This document shows, in pieces, positions 59,901-64,000 of a stretch of 64,000 nt of DNA (its first letter is position 1; each line of letters begins with the position of its first letter). The notes below the pieces were generated by a model, which saw only the letters and a list, made by a program, of their open reading frames with translations, did not search any database and was not told where the DNA came from. Source of the DNA: Candidatus Gordonibacter avicola (GTDB lineage Bacteria; Actinomycetota; Coriobacteriia; Coriobacteriales; Eggerthellaceae); NCBI GenBank assembly GCA_019113915.1, contig DXGM01000012.1, forward strand, positions 87,055-151,054, in the 5' to 3' direction. The position numbers were made by a program, and so were the translations under genes.

Positions 59901-60327
59901 TTCAAACGTTACTAGCATGAGCAGCATGTTTCTTGACTGCTCCAAGCTTGTCACCATATACGCTGGTGCAGAATGGAGCACGAAGGGGGTTACCTCCACT
60001 ACCTCGGCTTCTATGTTCGGGAACTGCCAGGCTCTTGTGGGTGGCAAAAAAACAGCCTTTGCCACCGCTGGTGTGACGGACGCGACCTACGCCCGCATCG
60101 ACAACCCTCCGAGCGCGCCAGGTTACTTGACCGGCATCGCTAAGGAGTTTGTGGCCGAAGCAGAGGTGGCGGAGGAGGGTGTTGCTGATGAGGGCGAAGA
60201 GGAGAACGCTCTTGCCACGGACGCCAGTGAACCTATTGATCTGCAGGATACGGGCAAGCCTTTTGTTCAGAAGAGTGCCTTGGTGCCGATCGCGTTCTTT
60301 CAGGGGGTGAGCGCTCATGGTGCTTGA
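56971..60327 (+). CDS. Giant BspA-type leucine-rich repeat surface protein
   Basis: 1118 aa. A SipW-type signal (LLISLVAAGTLSFLKTATD), an InlB B-repeat-like module (MSFDANGGDASSVPP, ending YAVWG), then two blocks of about 25-residue BspA/DUF285 repeats (residues about 285-445 and 600-1010; unit like LTTLNLSSFNTSNVTNMSSM). Each block ends in a similar cap (IYAGAGWNTDG / IYAGAEWSTKG, then TYARID...PGYLTG). Such repeats bind host proteins or other cells. DNA repeats are strong, so copy number may vary by recombination. Confidence 0.9.
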   Translation: MSDSETYPSSFEKTKDASRTAAVGVSSSVAAPTRKRRFARRVRILAATTLLLISLVAAGTLSFLKTATDPLTNAFVFGAGIYQMSFDANGGDASSVPPAQKRIVKSETTTFTIPDTYADPRTLPQKENSVFLGWAETAQATQAAYRPGDSVTLALANPKKTLYAVWGTEATLIQGEKLNSAIKGIAADSSKTFGIGPSILRAERAKAESTGDHYKVTTVIFDTYKNRKEDVKDVPTDDIVDVSADQNHSVNLYHKNNGDDTFTAYILSTGTIFTNADSTSLFAYLENLTSVTLSNFTTSRTTTLKKMFYQCSALKSLTLTKTAVPGLDTSQVVDMSNMFAHCFKLATVNLSGFDTSNVTDMHGMFDSCSPLANLDLSGFDTSSVKNMSMMFNFCVSLSTLDVTHFDTSSVTNMSYMFQGCKFTALNLSNFNTSNVTNMSYLFNSCSNLATIYAGAGWNTDGVSSSSSMFGTCRVLKGVAGTTWSSDKPTDKTYARIDGKGGQPGYLTGGLLVTGEALNVAIKGGASSSESTDTSVTSVTFGTSAKYGDTVKGLNSVDVSEAHDGSVLLYRKLEGANYKVYILSTDKIYANPNCAKAFYNLNSVTRFDFSNFDTSNVTTMEALFTSCFTLSTLDLSSFNTSNVTNMNSMFSSCNVLTTLNLSSFNTSSVTNMQAMFNNCNALTTLNLSNFDTSNVTTMFKMFHICSALTALNLSNFDTSNVIDMRSMFESCGALTELKISNFKTPKVASMDHMFANCKQLRTLDLSQFANSSVTNMSYMFYNCNALTALNLSGFNTPSVTSMEAMFNSCGSLTTLNLSSFNTSSVLNMSSMFGGCSALTTLNVSSFNTSNVTTMQAMFSKCSALTGLDVSKFDTSNVTTMYYMFNACEALTTLNVSNFNTSKVSDMRFMFSGCKKLTTLDLSHFNTSSVKRMDYMFFICPVLKTLNLSGFNTSNVVDMSFMFYRCPALTTLDLSSFNTSNVTSMSSMFLDCSKLVTIYAGAEWSTKGVTSTTSASMFGNCQALVGGKKTAFATAGVTDATYARIDNPPSAPGYLTGIAKEFVAEAEVAEEGVADEGEEENALATDASEPIDLQDTGKPFVQKSALVPIAFFQGVSAHGA

Positions 60328-61156
60328 CAAGGAGCAATGCGTTTCGCGCGCGTTTTCTGTTCAACAAGAATTCATGAGCGCAATGCATACTATGCGAGTG
60401 GGCTTGCTTATAGCAGTGGTGTTTGCGTTTGCGTGTGTCGCATTGCCTGCTGGCACTGCGCATGCTGATGTCACCTATCAGGGCGACGCGCATGTGCTTG
60501 CGGTGCGAGACGCAGATGGCCGACCCGTCGATGACCTCTTCTCCAACTTCAAAAACGTTATGCCGGGAGATACCCCCACACAGCAAGTCACCATCACGAA
60601 TAATAGTGTGAGCGCTGCTCCTGCGAAACTCTACCTGCGATCAACCGGTGTCTTGGCGGGCTCAGCCGATTTTCTGTCCTTACTGAACCTGTCTGTGACA
60701 CTGGTTGATGCCGGGAAAGGTTCGAAGCTTTTCGACGCGCCGCCAAGCCAAACGGCAAGCCTTGCCGATTGGGTGTGTCTGGGCACCTTTGCGCCCGGTG
60801 CGCACGTGACGCTTACCCTTGTGCTGGAGGTTCCCCTCACCATGGGCAACGAGTTTCAAGATGCCAGTGGCACCATCGGCTGGGAGTTCATGGCCGAGGA
60901 GCTGGGTGAGGGCGGCGGCGGAAGCGGTGGGGGAGACAGCGGCGAAGGTGGCGGTGACAAGAATGAGGGACCTGGTGACAACGATGAGCGTCCTGGCGAC
61001 AACAATGAGGGCACTGACACCAACAAGGGCCCCGCACCAGGCTCCCCGGCCCATCCCTTCGCCAAGACCGGCGATCCGCTGAATAGCGCGCCGCTTGTAC
61101 TGGTTGCGCTTATTGCCCTGGCGGTAGTTGCTGCTTCTCGGTCATCAAGGCGCTGA
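60317..61156 (+). CDS. Cell-wall-anchored protein with FAKTG sorting signal
   Basis: 279 aa. A Sec signal (LLIAVVFAFACVALPAGTAHA), a TasA-like domain with VMPGDTPTQQVTITNNSVSAAPAKLYL, a Gly/Asp/Glu-rich linker, and a C-terminal sorting signal PFAKTGDPLNSAP, hydrophobic helix, RSSRR. The motif deviates from LPxTG but keeps TG-D plus tail. No sortase is seen in the window. It overlaps the giant repeat gene by 11 bp and may anchor the fibre to the wall (inferred). Confidence 0.75.
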   Translation: MVLDKEQCVSRAFSVQQEFMSAMHTMRVGLLIAVVFAFACVALPAGTAHADVTYQGDAHVLAVRDADGRPVDDLFSNFKNVMPGDTPTQQVTITNNSVSAAPAKLYLRSTGVLAGSADFLSLLNLSVTLVDAGKGSKLFDAPPSQTASLADWVCLGTFAPGAHVTLTLVLEVPLTMGNEFQDASGTIGWEFMAEELGEGGGGSGGGDSGEGGGDKNEGPGDNDERPGDNNEGTDTNKGPAPGSPAHPFAKTGDPLNSAPLVLVALIALAVVAASRSSRR

Positions 61157-61192
61157 GATTAAGTATCTGCCTCGGACGATCAAAACGCACCC

Positions 61193-61221
61193 TTGCGCTC
61201 ATCGGTTTGGTCGGTTATACT
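61193..61221 (+). promoter_or_regulatory. Promoter of rpsB
   Basis: TTGCGC (61193-61198), 17-bp spacer, TATACT (61216-61221). The about 105-nt leader to the rpsB start is GC-rich and could hold an S2 autoregulatory structure; I did not identify a known motif. Confidence 0.7.
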
Positions 61222-61334
61222 TCTACAGTTTCTAATTACGCATGCTTGCGCGACCCGCTCCGCCAGTGGCCAACCGAAAAAGGCTGCGGACACGGGGATG
61301 ACCGCGAGCAGAGGACTAACGAATGGAGAGAGTT

Positions 61335-62141
61335 ATGACGAAAGTCAGCATTCAGACGCTGCTTGATGCAGGCAGCCACTTCGGCCATCAGACGCGCCGT
61401 TGGAACCCCAAGATGAAGCCGTATATCTTCGGCAGCCGTGGGGACATCTACATCATCGACCTCAAGCAGACGCTTTATGGCCTGGACGCGGCCTACACGT
61501 TTGTGTCTGAGACCGCGCGCAAGGGCGGCACCGTGCTGTTTGTGGGCACGAAGAAGCAGGCCCAGGAAGCCGTGGCCGATGCCGCTAACAAGTGTGGCAT
61601 GCCCTACGTGAACGCCCGCTGGCTCGGCGGTATGCTGACGAACTTCGTCACCATTCGCTCCCGCGTGACCCGCATGGAGGAACTTGAGGCTATGGAGGCC
61701 GACGGCCGCATGGCGGTGCTCCCGAAGAAGGAGCAGATCCTGCTGCGCAAGGAGCTGGGCAAACTCCAGACGAACCTCAACGGCATCCGCAACATGAAGC
61801 GCGTACCCGATGCCATCTTCGTCATCGACACGAACCGCGAGGCTATCGCCATCCATGAGGCGCGCCGCCTGAACATCCCCGTGGTGGGCACGCTCGACAC
61901 GAACTGCGACCCGGACGACGTGGATTACGGCATTCCGGCGAACGACGACGCCATCCGCTCCGTGCGCCTGCTGGCCGACTTCGTGGCCGACGCCGTGACC
62001 GCTGGCGTGGGCGTGCCGGTGTCCGCCGCTGAACTTGCTGGCGAAACTGAGGCTGCCTCTCCTGCCGCTGAGGCTGCCCCCGAGGCCGCTCCGGCTGAGG
62101 CTGCTGCCCCCGAGGCCGCCGCTGCTCCTGCCGCTGAATAA
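61335..62141 (+). CDS. rpsB: 30S ribosomal protein S2
   Basis: 268 aa. [44 protein letters not shown] and [19 protein letters not shown] are universal S2 motifs. ATG 61335 follows GGAGAG. The C-terminal 35 residues are an Ala/Glu/Pro-rich tail, an extension not needed for the fold. First gene of the rpsB-tsf pair. Confidence 0.97.
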   Translation: MTKVSIQTLLDAGSHFGHQTRRWNPKMKPYIFGSRGDIYIIDLKQTLYGLDAAYTFVSETARKGGTVLFVGTKKQAQEAVADAANKCGMPYVNARWLGGMLTNFVTIRSRVTRMEELEAMEADGRMAVLPKKEQILLRKELGKLQTNLNGIRNMKRVPDAIFVIDTNREAIAIHEARRLNIPVVGTLDTNCDPDDVDYGIPANDDAIRSVRLLADFVADAVTAGVGVPVSAAELAGETEAASPAAEAAPEAAPAEAAAPEAAAAPAAE

Positions 62142-62208
62142 GCGACAAAGCGAACAATTCCGCCTTCGCCCGAGTGGGTGAGCGGGCGGGATGTACGAGA
62201 GAAGAGAC

Positions 62209-62245
62209 GCGCCCTCATCCTCCGATCAGGCTTGAGGGCGCTTTT
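62209..62245 (+). terminator. Attenuator-type terminator between rpsB and tsf
   Basis: GCGCCCTCA (62209-62217) pairs with TGAGGGCGC (62233-62241), followed by TTTT. It would lower tsf relative to rpsB or force a separate start. Confidence 0.8.
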
Positions 62246-62287
62246 ACCCGGTGCCGCGTTGCGGTGCCGCCGAGAGAAAGGATCAAC

Positions 62288-63148
62288 GTGGCTGACATCA
62301 CCGCTTCCATGGTTAAGGAACTTCGCGAGATGACCGGCGCTGGCATGATGGAGTGCAAGAAGGCGCTCGTCGAGGCCGACGGTAACCTGGACATGGCCGT
62401 CGACGTCCTGCGCACCCGCGGTCTTGCCGCGGTGGCCAAAAAGGCCGGCCGCGCCACGAACGAGGGCACGGTAATGGCTATCGTGTCCGACGATGCGAAG
62501 TCCGGCGCCGTGGTTGAGCTCAACTGCGAGACCGACTTCGTGGGCATGAACGACAAGTTCAAGGCTTACGCTGAGAAGATTGCCAAGGCTGCTTTGGCCG
62601 CCAAGCCGGCTGACCTGGAGGCCCTGAAGGCCGCCGACGCTGAGGGCGAGACGGTGGAGGCTGTTGTGACCGATGCCATCCACACGCTTGGCGAGAACAT
62701 TCAGCTGTCCCGCTTCGCCGTTGTTGAGGGTGGCGCGGTGTCGTCCTACATCCACGGCGGCGGCAAGATTGGCGTGCTCGTGCAGTTCGACGTGGAGGGC
62801 ATCGACCCCACGTCCGACGGCTTCAAGGCATATGGCCGCGACGTGGCCATGCAGGTGGCTGCCGCCGCTCCGGTTGCCGCGAACCGCGACGCCGTTGACC
62901 CGGCCGTCATTGAGCATGAGAAGTCCATCTACATGGCGCAGGCCGCCGAGTCCGGCAAGCCCGAGGCCATCCAGGAGAAGATGGCCACCGGCCGTCTGGA
63001 GAAGTTCTTCAAGGAAAACACCCTCACCGAGCAGCCGTTCGTGAAGAACCCGGACCAGACCGTGAGCGAGTACACCGCTGAGGTTGCCAAGACCCTGGGC
63101 GGCGAAATCAAGATCGTCGACTTCAAGCGCTTCGTCCTGGGAGAATAA
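62288..63148 (+). CDS. tsf: Elongation factor Ts
   Basis: 286 aa. ASMVKELREMTGAGMMECKKALVEADGN at the N-terminus (RMTGAGMMDCKKAL region), TDFVGMNDKF, the dimerisation domain and a C-terminal KDFxRFVLGE-like end (VDFKRFVLGE). It recycles EF-Tu GDP. GTG start with a GAGAAAGG site. Confidence 0.96.
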   Translation: MADITASMVKELREMTGAGMMECKKALVEADGNLDMAVDVLRTRGLAAVAKKAGRATNEGTVMAIVSDDAKSGAVVELNCETDFVGMNDKFKAYAEKIAKAALAAKPADLEALKAADAEGETVEAVVTDAIHTLGENIQLSRFAVVEGGAVSSYIHGGGKIGVLVQFDVEGIDPTSDGFKAYGRDVAMQVAAAAPVAANRDAVDPAVIEHEKSIYMAQAAESGKPEAIQEKMATGRLEKFFKENTLTEQPFVKNPDQTVSEYTAEVAKTLGGEIKIVDFKRFVLGE

Positions 63149-63151
63149 TTG

Positions 63152-63335
63152 GTTGCGCTGGCCTACCGGCCAGCGCAACTGCTTGACGCTGATGTATTCC
63201 GTTGGCCTGCCGGCCAACGGAATGACTCGACGCTGCGGAGCCCCTTCGCACCGATCCTCGGCCCTTTTTCGCTTACCTTCGCGTACAAAGTACGCTCAGC
63301 CGCGAAACGGCCCGATTATCGGCACGAAGGGGCTC
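63152..63335 (+). repeat. Palindromic element after tsf
   Basis: Two hairpins (stems GTTGCGCTGGCC, loop TACC, 63152-63179; and TTCCGTTGGCC, loop TGCC, 63197-63222), the linker CTCGACGCTGCG, then a 98-bp palindrome (63238-63335) with arms GAGCCCCTTCG / CGAAGGGGCTC and the apex GCGTAC-AAA-GTACGC. Same plan and orientation as the copy in hisZG. It fills the 300-bp gap before the next gene. Confidence 0.8.
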
Positions 63336-63448
63336 CTCGCTGTCTTACTACGCCAACCTGTACGGTAGCTTTCGCGCTTCGCGCGAATTGATATCTTTCG
63401 CGAATTTGGACGTATGAAAGGTTGTCGATCAAAAGGGGAATGATTACG

Positions 63449-63634
63449 ATGATTGACGAAAACATTGTTGCATCACCTGATGAAGACGAAGAATCTATTC
63501 CCAGTAAAGTAATGCACCGTACGGAGAGTGAAGGGGAAAGCACCAAGCTTCGCTGGTCAATGGATGAAGTCTTAGCAGAATTTGGTATCACTGAGGAAGA
63601 TCTAGATGTCTTACCCGACGAGGAACTAGAGTAG
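63449..63634 (+). CDS. Small acidic protein, 61 aa
   Basis: Very acidic (about one third Asp/Glu), with an N-terminal SPDEDEESIPSK and a C-terminal helix pair (KLRWSMDEVLAEFGITEEDL). I start at MIDEN (63449) with AAGGGGA 9 bp upstream. The composition fits an antitoxin or a disordered regulator, but no partner is visible within the window. Unknown function. Confidence 0.55.
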   Translation: MIDENIVASPDEDEESIPSKVMHRTESEGESTKLRWSMDEVLAEFGITEEDLDVLPDEELE

Positions 63635-63689
63635 TTTTAGCTTGTGGTAAAAAGTTGACCTTTCTCTGTCAAGTAAAGGCTGGTCATAG

Positions 63690-63880
63690 CTTGTCATTCC
63701 AAGCAGAGTTCCGCAAACGCAACTCCATGCCATCCGCACGGAGCGCCGCAAGCGCGATCCCTTGTCATCCTGAGCGGAGCGCCGTAGGCGCGGAGTCGAA
63801 GGATCCCGTGTGGCGCCAGCCGGAACTCTCCCAGCTATCGCCGCGCGGGATCCTTCGACTCCGGCGCTACGCGCCTGCGA
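63690..63880. repeat. Dispersed GGATCC-core repeat with long arms
   Basis: GGAGTCGAAGGATCCCG (63792-63808) is exactly complemented by CGGGATCCTTCGACTCC (63846-63862), with further near-pairing of GCGCCGTAGGCGC outside. Upstream, AGAGTTCCGC and GGAGCGCCGCAAGCGC resemble shorter copies. No gene is seen from 63635 to 64000. This TGAGCGGAGCGC-type repeat occurs in many unrelated genomes. Confidence 0.65.
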
Positions 63881-64000
63881 ATCTCCTATGTTTTGTCAAG
63901 ATATTCTCGATAGGTTTTAGGCCATGGAGCGAAGTAATTCTCCATACCTTTGCTCAAGGTCTGGCAAGTTTCTTGCGCAGCGCTCGATCTCGCTAATCCT

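Noticed and set aside
58760..59990. Regularly spaced DNA repeats resembling a CRISPR array
   Set aside because: The repeats are about 75 bp, coding, and give the BspA LRR in one frame; there are no unique spacers of constant size.
61925..63217. 430-aa minus-strand ORF opposite rpsB and tsf
   Set aside because: It spans two essential genes on the other strand and has no recognisable domain.

Overview
The window comes from a high-GC, anaerobic gut-type actinobacterium, most likely class Coriobacteriia, family Eggerthellaceae (inferred). The reasons are a cytoplasmic molybdopterin enzyme resembling pyrogallol transhydroxylase with its 12-Cys iron-sulfur subunit, a LysR regulator and DASS transporters; exported rubrerythrin; Rho with a long Asn-rich N-terminal extension; GatCAB; FSA-type transaldolase; a HisZ-HisG fusion; and many SipW-type and BspA-type surface proteins. 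I saw no rRNA or tRNA gene and no CRISPR array.

Layout. 0-2.6 kb: HEPN protein of a HEPN/MNT pair, two small HTH proteins, an element bounded by inverted repeats, and a PadR/DUF1048 operon. 2.7-9.4 kb: ferredoxin-type aldo/keto reductase; larE-larB-short larC-GNAT behind a MerR-type promoter; an amidohydrolase frameshifted in its active-site Asp codon; and a 41-aa membrane peptide convergent with a predicted small RNA. 9.5-14.5 kb: recQ with a palindromic element inside the gene, PadR/DUF1700/DUF4097, and a perfect parS site. 14.5-22.4 kb: molybdoenzyme operon and LysR. 22.4-31.6 kb: trigger-factor-like protein, gatCAB, a P-loop-like protein and an AGCS symporter. 31.7-40 kb: HicB-like gene under a LexA-type box, then hisZG-hisD-hisC-hisB-hisH-hisA-hisF-hisI (no hisE seen). 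40-52.4 kb: tal-rho, sppA-metG-rnhA, an NlpC/P60 protein, ybaN plus a fused ABC exporter, and engB. 52.7-61.2 kb: Tat-lipoprotein rubrerythrin, then an AT-richer surface locus with a SipW-like signal peptidase, three SipW-dependent proteins, a 1118-aa BspA-type repeat protein and a sortase-type protein. 61.2-64 kb: rpsB, tsf, a small acidic protein and repeats.

Most notable. (1) The signal peptidase gene has a well-placed ribosome binding site and GTG start, but an 11-G tract leaves that start out of frame with the enzyme; 12 or 9 G would restore it, so the surface locus may be phase-variable. (2) A family of about 95-150 bp palindromic elements sits in frame inside recQ, between hisZ and hisG, and between genes after tsf. 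A second repeat family is inserted in hisH (twice) and in the gatA C-terminus. Outer arms differ between copies yet stay self-complementary. (3) A basic 41-aa membrane peptide faces a convergent, promoter- and terminator-equipped small RNA, the arrangement of a type I toxin-antitoxin module. (4) A perfect 16-bp parS lies in an A-tract-rich gap. (5) A larC without its C-terminal partner, a HicB-like gene under a LexA box, and a MetRS with a degenerate KMSKS loop are also unusual.
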